A stretch of 64,000 nucleotides of DNA from NCBI RefSeq assembly GCF_000378245.1, contig NZ_KB899492.1, forward strand, positions 310,001 through 374,000, written 5' to 3'. Shown here in pieces: positions 1 through 9,361 of the stretch; the stretch's first letter is position 1; each line of letters opens with the position of its first letter. This stretch comes from Aromatoleum toluclasticum ATCC 700605 (GTDB lineage: Bacteria > Pseudomonadota > Gammaproteobacteria > Burkholderiales > Rhodocyclaceae). A model generated the notes under the pieces. The model was not told where the DNA came from. It was given only the letters and a program-made list of their open reading frames with translations, and did no database searches. A program made the translations under genes and the position numbers.

Positions 1-1113
1 GGATCCGGCGGTGAGTTCGGCTGGCGACGTTTCGAAGGGGGTGAATGGCAGGGCAACTTGAAGCTCCCGCTCGTTGAAAGCCCACCGAGTGCCTCTTGCC
101 CCTATTCTGCGCTGGCCTATATGGCCGAGGTCATCCGCTATTCGCGGGCATTTCTGTACCGACATCCGGAGGTCGGTCGCAAGCTGGCGAATCGGTCGTT
201 ACGATGGGAGTTGAATCTCGGTTGCCCGACTGAACCACACGAAAACTCGGAGATCGTCGAACGGTTCCGACACGTGGCGCGCACTGCGTGGTGGCTCGCC
301 GGCCGTGACGATCTCGACGAGGCGGCCATCCGTGCCGCATGGGACCGCCGCGATCTCGACACCGGACTCGAAACCCAGCCAGGTGTCGTTCCCGAGTTCG
401 TCGCCCAGATTGCAGGCTATCTGAAGTCACCACAGGTCACCGAAGGACTGCATGCGCTCATCGACGTCGGCGCCGCCACGTTGGACGTTGCGACGTTCAA
501 TGTCGTGCTCCCCAAGCAGGACACCGTGCCTCGCGTTCCGATCTTCTTCTCAGCGGTCAAGCAGCTCGGCACCCACTTCCTCTCACACGAACGCCACGCG
601 AGACTCGGTCTCGAACTCGTCTGGAACGACGCAACGCCGATAGAAACCGCCGCCGAATTCGTGCGCCGTCATGGCAGGGATGTGACGGAGGTCGACGTGA
701 TTGATGTGGAGTTCGCAAACAGAGTCGCCAGTTGCATCGCCAGCGTGATGAATGGAACGCGTACGAACGCTCGAGGCGACCCACGGAGTGCCGCTTGGAG
801 AGAAGGTCTGCCGGTTTTCGTGACGGGCGGAGGGTCGGCTTGCGAAGTCTATGGTCGAGCCATCAGGGAAAGCGAAACCAAGCTGAAGGGTTGGATCTGT
901 TCGAAGGAGCGCTTCAGATTCATCGAGATGGATTTGGCCCCGGCAACCTCAACCGACGTCGACCCCGCTGCGGCAGTCAGACTAACGGTTGCGATCGGCT
1001 TGACGGAGGACGCGGAGGACATCGCGCGCATCGTTCCGCATTTCGACATTGAGCCTATCACAAGAACGGCCAATGCACTGCGTCCAGATAGGGACGAACT
1101 TTACCCGCAATGA
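1..1113 (+). CDS. Hsp70/actin-like (ASKHA) ATPase, 5' end outside window
   Basis: The reading frame is open from base 1, so only the C-terminal ~370 residues are visible and the start lies upstream. The segment DVGAATLDVATFNV near visible residue 155 looks like the phosphate-2 loop of the Hsp70/actin fold, and VFVTGGGSACEVY near residue 275 looks like its adenosine loop. The phosphate-1 loop should lie near or before the left window edge. The gene ends 42 bases before drmA on the same strand with no terminator between, so it is probably cotranscribed with drmABC. A chaperone-like ATPase is not one of the named DISARM components I know (drmA-E, drmMI, drmMII). Its substrate and role are unknown. 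The fold call is fairly secure, the function is not. Confidence 0.7.
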   Translation, partial: GSGGEFGWRRFEGGEWQGNLKLPLVESPPSASCPYSALAYMAEVIRYSRAFLYRHPEVGRKLANRSLRWELNLGCPTEPHENSEIVERFRHVARTAWWLAGRDDLDEAAIRAAWDRRDLDTGLETQPGVVPEFVAQIAGYLKSPQVTEGLHALIDVGAATLDVATFNVVLPKQDTVPRVPIFFSAVKQLGTHFLSHERHARLGLELVWNDATPIETAAEFVRRHGRDVTEVDVIDVEFANRVASCIASVMNGTRTNARGDPRSAAWREGLPVFVTGGGSACEVYGRAIRESETKLKGWICSKERFRFIEMDLAPATSTDVDPAAAVRLTVAIGLTEDAEDIARIVPHFDIEPITRTANALRPDRDELYPQ

Positions 1114-1155
1114 ATGGCACTTTGCCCTTAACAAGTACCGGGTGTAAGCGGAGGA

Positions 1156-4100
1156 ATGATGGACATAAGACGTGAAAACAAAACGAGTCGGTCGGACGTC
1201 GCGCCCAACGCTTGGCTCGCCATCGATCACGGACTCGGCACCGACCACAGGCTCGAGCCCTTCATCCTGGTTCTGAAGGGTGAGCGTTCTCTCTATCAAA
1301 GTATCGAGGAGGACGACTGGGTCCTGGTCCTGAACCCCGCTGGCGGCATCACCCGTGTCGGGCGTGTGCTGCGGGTTCGCTCCGATCTCGAAACCACCGC
1401 ACTCCATTTCGACCGAGTGCTGTCGGTCACAGAACCCGCCTTGATCGGCCTCACTGCACTCACGCCGCCGTCATCGGGAAGCATCGGCCGCGTCCAGTGG
1501 ACCGATTTCGTCGAAGCCCTGCCCAAGGCGCTGCACAAGACCATCGCCGAGGTGCCGACGATCGGTTCCGACACCAGCTCGCCCCAGTATCAGCAGGAGC
1601 TCGCCTACATCCGCGAACTGCTGCAACTGGCCGTGATCGACGATCTGCTCGGCCCGGCCGGTGGCCCTCATGAACGCATTGTCGACATGGGCGTTCGGGA
1701 TCGCTATCTGGTCGGCAAGCTCGCCCCACGCGAGGCGGCAAAGGGTGGCACCGAGGGGCTCGAAGGAGCTCTGGCGAACGATGATGTCGAGGAGCCCATC
1801 GATCCGAAGCCGCCCGGCCAGCATGAACCGGGAGCAGAGTTCGGCACGGCGACTGGCCGTGTCGAGCCTGAATCCGATGCAACCGATGAGATCGACGCGG
1901 CCAGCAATCAATCGCTGGTGCCAAGCAGTCTCGGCATGACCTTTTGTGTGGATGGTGACGCCGAACGGATCGAGGTCGAGGTGCGCTGGGGGCGCTATGA
2001 GCGCAGTGACGAGCATGAAATCTTCCGCACCCGCAAGAACAAGGAGACCGGTGCCGAAGAGCAGACCAAGGCCAAGGTCTGGCAGCGCATCCCCTGTGGC
2101 GGCAAGCTGGTACTGCCGCTTACCGAAGGCGTGATCCCTCATCAGGCGCCGGACAAGACCTATCCCAAAGTGCGGGTGCAAGGCGCCGTGCGCGCCAAGA
2201 ACGCGAATGGCGATCGTCTGGTGACGCTGTTCCTGGTCAATGCGCAGGAGGAACCCGAGACCAACCGCGATACGGCCTGGGTATTCCAGCCAGAGCTGAT
2301 CGTCCGATCGGAAGCAGGAACACCAAAGCGCGCCATCTTCCGTCGCCGACCGGTACTTGATGCGGACGGCATGGATCCGGAGCGTGAGTCGCTGGAGATG
2401 ATCTACCGCAACCGGGTGGAGTTCGCGGTGGGGCATGGAGTCGCCGTCCATGCCGAAACGGCGGACGACGTGACGCTGGCCACTGAGGTGCGCACCACGG
2501 TCATGCCGCAGTATGAGGTGCAGGTCACCGAGACACCGGGGCTGGCCCCCGCCGACCGACCGGCGATGAAGGAAATGGTGAGCAGTGGCCTGCTCGACAT
2601 GCAACGCCTCGCCACCTTGGACATCGATCCACTGGTCGATGCCCTGAACCTGCTGACCAAGGATTACGCCGCGTGGATCGATGAGCAGCGCGCTCGGGTC
2701 GGCGTCGACGTGCTTGGCTACGACGTGCAGTCGCAACACGCGATGGATCGATGCCAGGAGATTCAAACGCGTTTGCAGCATGGCATCGATACGCTGAAAT
2801 GCGATGAGAAAGCCTTGACGGCCTTCCGTTTCGCCAACCGAGCAATGGCCACGCAGCGCGTTCGCAGCCAATACGCACTCGAGATCCGTCGCGGCAAGGA
2901 CGTCACCGTCGACCAGTTCGACGTGCTGAAGAACCGCAGTTGGCGACCCTTCCAGCTCGCGTTCCTGCTGCTGTCGATCCCTTCGCTGACCGACCCGACG
3001 CACCCGGATCGCGTGCAACCCGTCGAAGCCTATGCCGACTTGTTGTGGTTCCCCACCGGCGGCGGCAAGACCGAGGCCTACCTGGGTGTCGCCGCCTTCA
3101 CCATGGCCATTCGGCGCATGCAGGGCAATCTTGGTGGCTACGACGGATCGCGCGGTCTGGCCGTGATCATGCGTTACACCCTGCGCCTGTTGACGCTGCA
3201 GCAGTTCCAGCGTGCCACGGCATTGATCTGCGCGATGGAGGTGCTGCGACGCGAGGTGCTCATGATAGGTGATCAATCGCTCGGCACCGAGCCCTTCACT
3301 ATCGGCCTGTGGGTCGGCAACAAGGTGACCCCGGGCACGACGGAGGACAGCCATCGCGCCGTCCAGGCGATACGCGATGCGAGCAGAAACAAGGCGGGGC
3401 TTGCCTCTCCGGCTCAGATTACAAATTGCCCTTGGTGTGGCTCCAAGATTGACCCCGGCAAGGACATCTCGGTCGACAAAGAGCGTGGCCGTACCTTTGT
3501 CTTCTGCGGCGATAAGAAGAGCAGTTGCGCCTTCTCGAAGGGCAGGTCGAGCAAGCTCCCGCACGCAGGCATCCCGGTGCTGGTCGTGGACGAGGAGATC
3601 TATCACCGCCCCCCGACGATGATGATCGCCACGGTGGACAAGTTCGCCATGATGGCGTGGCGGGGCCAGGTGCGCACGCTGTTCGGTCGGGTCGGCCAGG
3701 AATGCGAGCGGCACGGCCTGCTGTGGCAGGGCGCGGACTGCAATGGCAATCACCAGGCCGGCAAGGGGCTCGGTGCCACCAAGGTCAAGAACATCAGCCC
3801 GATCCGTCCGCCAGACCTGATCATCCAGGACGAGTTCCACCTCATCAGCGGACCGCTGGGCACCATGGTCGGGCTGTACGAGACGGCGGTGGATGAGCTA
3901 TGTGGCTGGAAGCTCGGCGAACATACGGTCAAGCCGAAGATCATCGCTTCCACTGCGACGGTCCGCAAAGCCCGCGAGCAGGTGAACAACGTCTTCATGC
4001 GGCGAGTGTCGGTGTTCCCGCCGCATGGGCTGGACGTGGAGGACAACTACTTCTCAGTCCAGCGACTGATCGAGGACAAACCGGGCCGTCGGTACCTCGG

Positions 4101-5211
4101 GGTCTGCTCCCCGGGCAGTTCGCGACCTGCGATGTTGATTCGGGTCTACACGGCCTTCCTGACCGCCGCGCAAGGGTTGTTCGATCGCTTCGGTGAGCCA
4201 GCAGATCCCTACATGACCATGGTCGGCTACTTCAACTCGCTGCGTGAGCTGGGAGGGATGAAGCGTTTGGCCGAGGACGACGTGCAGACACGTTCCTACC
4301 GGGTGCAGATGAGCATGGTCGAGCGCCCCGCATTGGCACAACGCAGCGTCAGCAACATCCGCGAGCTGACATCACGAGTCTCAAGCCAGGACATCCCGAC
4401 GTACCTCGACAATCTCGAGGTGAAGTTCAAGGCCGAGTTCGACGCTGCAACTGGCAAGTACGTGACCAAGTGGCAAGAGGGTGACACCCGGGCGATCGAT
4501 GTCGTGTTGGCGACCAACATGCTGTCGGTGGGGGTCGACGTCAATCGGCTGGGGCTGATGGCGGTCAACGGCCAACCCAAGGGCACGGCGGAGTACATCC
4601 AGGCCACCAGCCGGGTGGGACGTTCCTTCCCCGGCTTGGTCTGCACCGTACTCACGTGGGCACGGCCACGCGACCTCTCCCACTACGAAACCTTCGAGCA
4701 CTACCACGCCACCTTCTACAAGCACGTCGAAGCGCAATCGGTGACGCCTTTCTCGCCGCGCGCGATGGACCGTGGCCTGACCGGCTCGCTGCTGAGCCTG
4801 ATGCGTCTGGAGAACGATGTGTTCAGCCCCAACGAGGGGGCAGGCAAGCTGGACAAGTCAGACCAGAGCGAGATCACCGATGCCATCGATGTGCTGGTCA
4901 AACGGGCCTGGAACGTCAGCGAGCTGTCCAGCACCAAGAGCCTGGCCGAACAGGAACTCAAGGAGCGCGCGGACGAGTGGGCCAAGGAAGTGGGCAAGGG
5001 CGGTCGCATCCTGGCCTATGAGAAGCGCGGCCCCGAGAAGGACAAGACCGTTGCATTGATCAGGTCACCGGGCATCCAGGCCTGGGACAACTGGACCGTA
5101 CCCATGTCCATGCGTGAGGTGGAGCCCGGCGTGCGCCTGATCATGAATACCAGTCACATCACGGACGACCACGATTGGAAGCCTCGTCCCGCGACGAAGG
5201 ATGAGGATTGA
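1156..5211 (+). CDS. drmA: DrmA, SNF2/SF2-type helicase of DISARM
   Basis: A 1351-residue helicase-domain protein, the size typical of DrmA, the predicted helicase of DISARM anti-phage systems. Walker A is FPTGGGKTEA with Lys638. The Walker B/motif II box is QDEFH with Asp892-Glu893. A motif VI-like QATSRVGRSFPG lies near residues 1148-1160. Between motifs I and II there is a possible zinc knuckle starting CPWCG (near residue 760) and ending in FCGDKKSSC. The first ~600 residues are non-helicase sequence with an acidic, low-complexity stretch near 200-260. Two ATGs (1156 and 1159) follow a GGAGG; the second is spaced slightly better. drmB starts 3 bases after the stop, so the two are probably translationally coupled. 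Family assignment rests on size, motifs and the drmB-drmC neighbours. Confidence 0.88.
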   Translation: MMDIRRENKTSRSDVAPNAWLAIDHGLGTDHRLEPFILVLKGERSLYQSIEEDDWVLVLNPAGGITRVGRVLRVRSDLETTALHFDRVLSVTEPALIGLTALTPPSSGSIGRVQWTDFVEALPKALHKTIAEVPTIGSDTSSPQYQQELAYIRELLQLAVIDDLLGPAGGPHERIVDMGVRDRYLVGKLAPREAAKGGTEGLEGALANDDVEEPIDPKPPGQHEPGAEFGTATGRVEPESDATDEIDAASNQSLVPSSLGMTFCVDGDAERIEVEVRWGRYERSDEHEIFRTRKNKETGAEEQTKAKVWQRIPCGGKLVLPLTEGVIPHQAPDKTYPKVRVQGAVRAKNANGDRLVTLFLVNAQEEPETNRDTAWVFQPELIVRSEAGTPKRAIFRRRPVLDADGMDPERESLEMIYRNRVEFAVGHGVAVHAETADDVTLATEVRTTVMPQYEVQVTETPGLAPADRPAMKEMVSSGLLDMQRLATLDIDPLVDALNLLTKDYAAWIDEQRARVGVDVLGYDVQSQHAMDRCQEIQTRLQHGIDTLKCDEKALTAFRFANRAMATQRVRSQYALEIRRGKDVTVDQFDVLKNRSWRPFQLAFLLLSIPSLTDPTHPDRVQPVEAYADLLWFPTGGGKTEAYLGVAAFTMAIRRMQGNLGGYDGSRGLAVIMRYTLRLLTLQQFQRATALICAMEVLRREVLMIGDQSLGTEPFTIGLWVGNKVTPGTTEDSHRAVQAIRDASRNKAGLASPAQITNCPWCGSKIDPGKDISVDKERGRTFVFCGDKKSSCAFSKGRSSKLPHAGIPVLVVDEEIYHRPPTMMIATVDKFAMMAWRGQVRTLFGRVGQECERHGLLWQGADCNGNHQAGKGLGATKVKNISPIRPPDLIIQDEFHLISGPLGTMVGLYETAVDELCGWKLGEHTVKPKIIASTATVRKAREQVNNVFMRRVSVFPPHGLDVEDNYFSVQRLIEDKPGRRYLGVCSPGSSRPAMLIRVYTAFLTAAQGLFDRFGEPADPYMTMVGYFNSLRELGGMKRLAEDDVQTRSYRVQMSMVERPALAQRSVSNIRELTSRVSSQDIPTYLDNLEVKFKAEFDAATGKYVTKWQEGDTRAIDVVLATNMLSVGVDVNRLGLMAVNGQPKGTAEYIQATSRVGRSFPGLVCTVLTWARPRDLSHYETFEHYHATFYKHVEAQSVTPFSPRAMDRGLTGSLLSLMRLENDVFSPNEGAGKLDKSDQSEITDAIDVLVKRAWNVSELSSTKSLAEQELKERADEWAKEVGKGGRILAYEKRGPEKDKTVALIRSPGIQAWDNWTVPMSMREVEPGVRLIMNTSHITDDHDWKPRPATKDED

Positions 5212-5213
5212 AC

Positions 5214-7073
5214 ATGATCATCAATAACAAGACGCCAGTCGGAGAAGTTCGACCCAGCCAGCTGCTCTGGACTTACGGGCCAGGCGCGTTGATCGATCTG
5301 CCGAGCCTGTCCGTTGTGACGCTCGGCATCGACCGATGGGAAAAGGACCGTTGCCAGCCGATCCAGGAAGCCAGGCTGCTGGCCGCTGTCCGGAAGGTGC
5401 TTGGAGCACAGGTCGAGAACCTGCGGATGCCGCCGTTCCAGAAAAGCGAGCTCATCGACGTCTGGTCGGCAGAGGCGAACATCGGCGTCCCCGTCCGGCC
5501 ATTCCCGCGCTGGATGCGCTGCGTGAAATGCGGCCTGCTGTCCCCCTTCGATGCCGGATTGTTCGAGATCAAGGAGAACCGCTTCAGGCCAGAGCGAACC
5601 CGGTTCGTCCACAAGGGCTGCCGAGGCTCGAAGGGCGACCAACCCGCCAAGGACGCCGATGCCGTACCGGCACGTTTCCTGTTGGCCTGCCGCGATGGTC
5701 ACCTCGACGACTTCCCTTGGCACTACTTCGTCCATGGTGGCAACAGTTCATGCAAGGGCACGCTGCGCTTCTTTGAGAGCGGCGCCTCGCTGCAAACCGA
5801 AAACCTGTGGGTGAAGTGTGATGCGTGTGGGGCATCGAGAAGCATGGCTCACGCCTTCGGCAAGGCGGGGAAAGAGAATCTACCCGCCTGCCGTGGACGC
5901 CACCCGCACCTTGATCACTTCGACCATGAATGCGACGAGGAGGCGCGTGCCGTTCTGCTGGGCGCCACGAATAGCTGGTTCCCGATCACGCTCTCGGCGC
6001 TCGCGATTCCCCAGAGCAAGGACCCGCTCGGTCAGCTGATTCAAGATGGCTGGGAGTTCTTCGAAGAGCTGGAATCCGAAGCCGAAGTGTCGGTGACGGT
6101 GAAGACCTTGAAGAAGACCGGCGCGCTGCCAGGGATCGACAAATATCCGGCGGCGTCGATCTGGTCAGCCATCGAGGTGCACCGCACCGGTGGCGGACAG
6201 GAGGTCGTGGATGAAGCCGATATCAAGGGCCCCGAGTGGGACGTGCTGACGGAGGCCAATCCGCCCACGGACTACCCGCACTTCATGAGCAAGAAGGTCG
6301 GCACGCCGCCGGCCTTTGCAAAGCACATCAGCAGAGTGTTGCTCCTGGAGCGACTGCGCGAGGTCAATGCCTTGCTGGGCTTCACTCGGGTGGAGGCGCC
6401 CGAAGAAACGGGTGACCCGAACGAGCGGCCGCAGATGGCCAACCTCTCGCGAAGCAAGCCGGATTGGGTCCCCGCGAACCAAGTCCATGGCGAGGGCATC
6501 TTCATCCAGTTCGACGAACAGGCTCTCATCGCGTGGGAGGCGCTACCGGCGGTGAAGAAGGTCGATCAGATGCTCCGAGGTGGCCACAGGGGGTGGCGCA
6601 ACTCACGTCATCTCGACCCGGATGAGGGCTACCCCGGCATTCGCTACGCCATGCTTCATACGCTCTCACACCTGCTGATTCGTGAGCTGGCGCTGGAGTG
6701 CGGTTACAACGCCGCGAGTATCCGCGAACGGATCTATGCCGACACCTCGGGCGATATTCCGCAGGCTGGCATCCTCATCTACACGGCGGCCGCCGACTCC
6801 GATGGGACGCTGGGCGGCCTCGTCGATCTCGGCAAACCGGAGAATCTCGGGCGTCTGCTGGAACAGGCGTTGAACCGTTCGAAGATCTGCTCATCCGACC
6901 CGCTTTGCTCCGAGCACGATCCCGAGAAAGATCGCTCACTTCATGCTGCGGCTTGCCACGCTTGTAGCCTGGTGGCGGAGACGTCCTGCGAACGTGGCAA
7001 TCGTTACTTGGATCGGTCATTGCTGGTTCCGACCATGGAACGCATCGACGCGGATTTCTTCAAGGGCTTGTGA
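5214..7073 (+). CDS. drmB: DrmB, DUF1998-domain DISARM protein
   Basis: A 619-residue protein starting at ATG 5214, preceded by GAGG seven bases upstream; a TTG at 5208 is an alternative. The N-terminal third has a zinc-type pair CVKCG near residue 103 and a second CDACG near residue 204. The C-terminal third carries the DUF1998 signature: a His-rich helix with the run LHTLSHLLIREL, then a Cys cluster (CSEH, AACHACS, TSCERGNR) at the extreme C-terminus. DUF1998 defines DrmB in DISARM, where it partners the DrmA helicase; its biochemical activity alone is not clear from sequence. It lies between drmA (3 base gap) and drmC (1 base gap), so the three form one tight operon. Confidence 0.88.
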   Translation: MIINNKTPVGEVRPSQLLWTYGPGALIDLPSLSVVTLGIDRWEKDRCQPIQEARLLAAVRKVLGAQVENLRMPPFQKSELIDVWSAEANIGVPVRPFPRWMRCVKCGLLSPFDAGLFEIKENRFRPERTRFVHKGCRGSKGDQPAKDADAVPARFLLACRDGHLDDFPWHYFVHGGNSSCKGTLRFFESGASLQTENLWVKCDACGASRSMAHAFGKAGKENLPACRGRHPHLDHFDHECDEEARAVLLGATNSWFPITLSALAIPQSKDPLGQLIQDGWEFFEELESEAEVSVTVKTLKKTGALPGIDKYPAASIWSAIEVHRTGGGQEVVDEADIKGPEWDVLTEANPPTDYPHFMSKKVGTPPAFAKHISRVLLLERLREVNALLGFTRVEAPEETGDPNERPQMANLSRSKPDWVPANQVHGEGIFIQFDEQALIAWEALPAVKKVDQMLRGGHRGWRNSRHLDPDEGYPGIRYAMLHTLSHLLIRELALECGYNAASIRERIYADTSGDIPQAGILIYTAAADSDGTLGGLVDLGKPENLGRLLEQALNRSKICSSDPLCSEHDPEKDRSLHAAACHACSLVAETSCERGNRYLDRSLLVPTMERIDADFFKGL

Positions 7074-7074
7074 C

Positions 7075-7836
7075 ATGGAGAGGCTCTTGGACACCGTCGC
7101 AGCCGTGGTCTGTCTGGTCTCTCCAGAGAAGGTCCAGGCCATAGCTAGCCGGATTCGTCGGACCGATGCCAGCAAAGCAGCCGGTGCGCTGTCGGGCGTG
7201 GTCGGCACACCCGCAGCCGCTGGGGTCATGGATCAGCTCGTCGATGCTTGGCGAGCCACAACCGTCAGCGCCGATGAGCTGGCATCGATGCTACTCGCCG
7301 CCAGCCACGTCCTCACGAAAGCTGCCGCCGAGCAGTCTGCCGAGCTCGTCTGGACGGGGCCGACGACGCCCTTCGTCTCGGCTCGTCGAACGGAACAGGC
7401 ACTGCTGCAAGTCATCAATGCCGCCGATAGGGCTCTGTTCATCACGAGCTTCGTGGCTTATGACGTCTCCACCATCGTGAAGGCGTTGAATGCCTCAAGC
7501 GATCGGGGGGTTGCCATCTCGATGCTGCTCGAATTATCCCAGGATCACGGGGGCAGCATCACCTTCGACGCGATAGGCAAGATGAGAGCACTGGTTCCTT
7601 CGGCTCGACTCTATGCTTGGCGCGATAAGGCCGATCCGTTTTCCGATGGGAGCGTCCATGCCAAAGTCGCAGTGGCTGATGGTCGTACCTGCTTCATCAC
7701 TAGTGCCAACCTGACAGGCTTCGCAATGGAACGAAACATGGAAGCGGGGCTGCTCATCTCTGGAGGGCGAATCCCTCGGGCACTGGATGATCACCTTCGA
7801 GCACTTGTCGCAATGAAAATCGTATCGCCAGTTTGA
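7075..7836 (+). CDS. drmC: DrmC, phospholipase-D-fold DISARM protein
   Basis: A 253-residue protein beginning at ATG 7075, one base after the drmB stop. It has a single clear HKD motif, HxK(x)4D at His195, Lys197 and Asp202, followed by the typical run ITSANLT and then ERNMEAGLL. This is the PLDc_2 nuclease/phosphodiesterase fold found in DrmC. An upstream stretch (EQALLQVINAADRALFITSF) matches the start of such domains. With one HKD per chain it would need to dimerise to form a complete active site, as known for other single-HKD nucleases. In published DISARM systems drmC has been reported as less critical than drmA/drmB. Confidence 0.87.
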   Translation: MERLLDTVAAVVCLVSPEKVQAIASRIRRTDASKAAGALSGVVGTPAAAGVMDQLVDAWRATTVSADELASMLLAASHVLTKAAAEQSAELVWTGPTTPFVSARRTEQALLQVINAADRALFITSFVAYDVSTIVKALNASSDRGVAISMLLELSQDHGGSITFDAIGKMRALVPSARLYAWRDKADPFSDGSVHAKVAVADGRTCFITSANLTGFAMERNMEAGLLISGGRIPRALDDHLRALVAMKIVSPV

Positions 7837-7870
7837 CATTCAGAGAAACAGACCCTGCCCACTCTACAAG

Positions 7871-9337
7871 GTGCCACGGGGAGAGGTGACGACATTGCAC
7901 GAGCTGGTGAAAGTCATTATTGAGGAGATCAGAAGGCTTCAAGATTCGCCGCAGCCGTGGGGCGACATGGATGATCCATTGCCTCGCCTGATTGGTGCAG
8001 GCGATGGTCGGCTCATTCCTGTTTCGAGAAAGGTCGACCAATTGATAGCGGACATTGCTCGCCGCAAGATGAAAGGCAATGCGATGCTGGAATCACGTTT
8101 TACCGGCAAGGACTTCAGGGAAATGGTTCGCCGAGCCTTCGGTCCAGCGCTGATCAAGATCGATCACGAACGAGACGTCGACCAGAATGCGGCATTCGTC
8201 TTGAACGATGTCGAGGAGGCCGTCACAAGGGAAGTTGAGTGGATATCGGAGAAGGGGCAGCGGGAATACGCTTTCGGATGCACGCTCTTCAGCTATGACG
8301 ATGTCGCGCCTTTCGACGTTGGGCCGGTTCGTTTCGAGCCACGGAAGGTCTGGCTCGATCGCAAAGCGTCGGACGGACGATGGGTTCGGGTAACACCAGA
8401 TGGCCGCCTGGAGCGGTTTCCTGAAAGAATCGCGGATGGGCCAATCTCGAAAGTTGCCAAGCATCGTATCCTCCACACGTGGCAAGGGTACAAGCTGAAG
8501 AAACGGAAGCCTTCCACCGACAGCCGTGAAGAACAACACGTCCTCAAGGCCATCGGCTGTTGTCTCTATGTGTGCTCCGTCAAGGTTCCGGGATTTGGAG
8601 GCGAAGCAGGGCAAGAAAAAGCGGTGATATCGGCGCGCCTCGCCTTGGCCGCAGTGGCGCTACTCTGGGAGGCGCCATCTACAGCGCTGAACGGATTCAA
8701 CCTACGCGCTGGCCGAGAGCTGCGCGATCACGAGGTGCTTTCATTTACTGCTGATGGCCTCGTGCTTGGCGGCGGGGGTGGATCCAAGAGGTCACATGCA
8801 CATTGGGTCAGGCGGGATGAGCTGGAGGAGATCCTCAAGAGGTCCGCCGAAAATTTCGCGGTCGCCGGAGAGGCTATCAGCTCCTTCCTAGATCCGACGG
8901 AAGGTAGTGCACGGCCCAAATTGATGAATGCCGTAGTTCATACTCTGCTTTGGTTTTACGAGGGTTGCTGTGAAACCGTGCCTCAAATCGCCCTCGTCAA
9001 GTTTTCGGCAGCCATGGAGGTGCTTACAGGAAAGCTCAGTCGGAAGGGAAGTCAGGAAGCCATCCGCAAGCTCATCAAGGCCAATCTTGGAGTTGACGAT
9101 GATAAAGTCATCACTCGGGACGGCATGACGATGAAGGAATTCATCGAGCTGATCTACGGCAAGGGACGGAATCGGATGATCCATGGCGAGAATGAAGCAC
9201 TCGGACACGACTGGTCGACATGGCGAGCTGCCGCCGAAAAGCTTGCGCGGGATTGCATTGTGCTCTACATGAATCGGATTGCAGAGAACCCCTCGATCAA
9301 TGATCCGAAACAGCTCTTGCAGCATGCGAGTGGATGA
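7871..9337 (+). CDS. HEPN-domain protein (ApeA-like HEPN), DISARM-associated
   Basis: A 488-residue protein 34 bases after drmC on the same strand, so probably the last gene of the operon. The C-terminal ~150 residues are all-alpha and contain GRNRMIHGEN, in which Arg433 and His438 form an Rx4H motif of HEPN ribonucleases. The preceding region, rich in Leu and Trp with a VKFSAAMEVL run, resembles the ApeA-like HEPN family. The first ~300 residues match nothing I recognise. The start is uncertain: GTG 7871 is used here, with GTG 7886 and TTG 7895 also possible. The protein is probably an RNase-type effector or toxin attached to the drm genes; this is inferred from the motif and position. Confidence 0.72.
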   Translation: MPRGEVTTLHELVKVIIEEIRRLQDSPQPWGDMDDPLPRLIGAGDGRLIPVSRKVDQLIADIARRKMKGNAMLESRFTGKDFREMVRRAFGPALIKIDHERDVDQNAAFVLNDVEEAVTREVEWISEKGQREYAFGCTLFSYDDVAPFDVGPVRFEPRKVWLDRKASDGRWVRVTPDGRLERFPERIADGPISKVAKHRILHTWQGYKLKKRKPSTDSREEQHVLKAIGCCLYVCSVKVPGFGGEAGQEKAVISARLALAAVALLWEAPSTALNGFNLRAGRELRDHEVLSFTADGLVLGGGGGSKRSHAHWVRRDELEEILKRSAENFAVAGEAISSFLDPTEGSARPKLMNAVVHTLLWFYEGCCETVPQIALVKFSAAMEVLTGKLSRKGSQEAIRKLIKANLGVDDDKVITRDGMTMKEFIELIYGKGRNRMIHGENEALGHDWSTWRAAAEKLARDCIVLYMNRIAENPSINDPKQLLQHASG

Positions 9338-9361
9338 TTGTGCTTTGCGGACCGTATCAAG

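Noticed and set aside
1471-3840. Minus-strand open frame of 789 codons
   Set aside because: It lies wholly inside drmA in the opposite strand, has no recognisable domain, and results from the GC-rich codon pattern of drmA.
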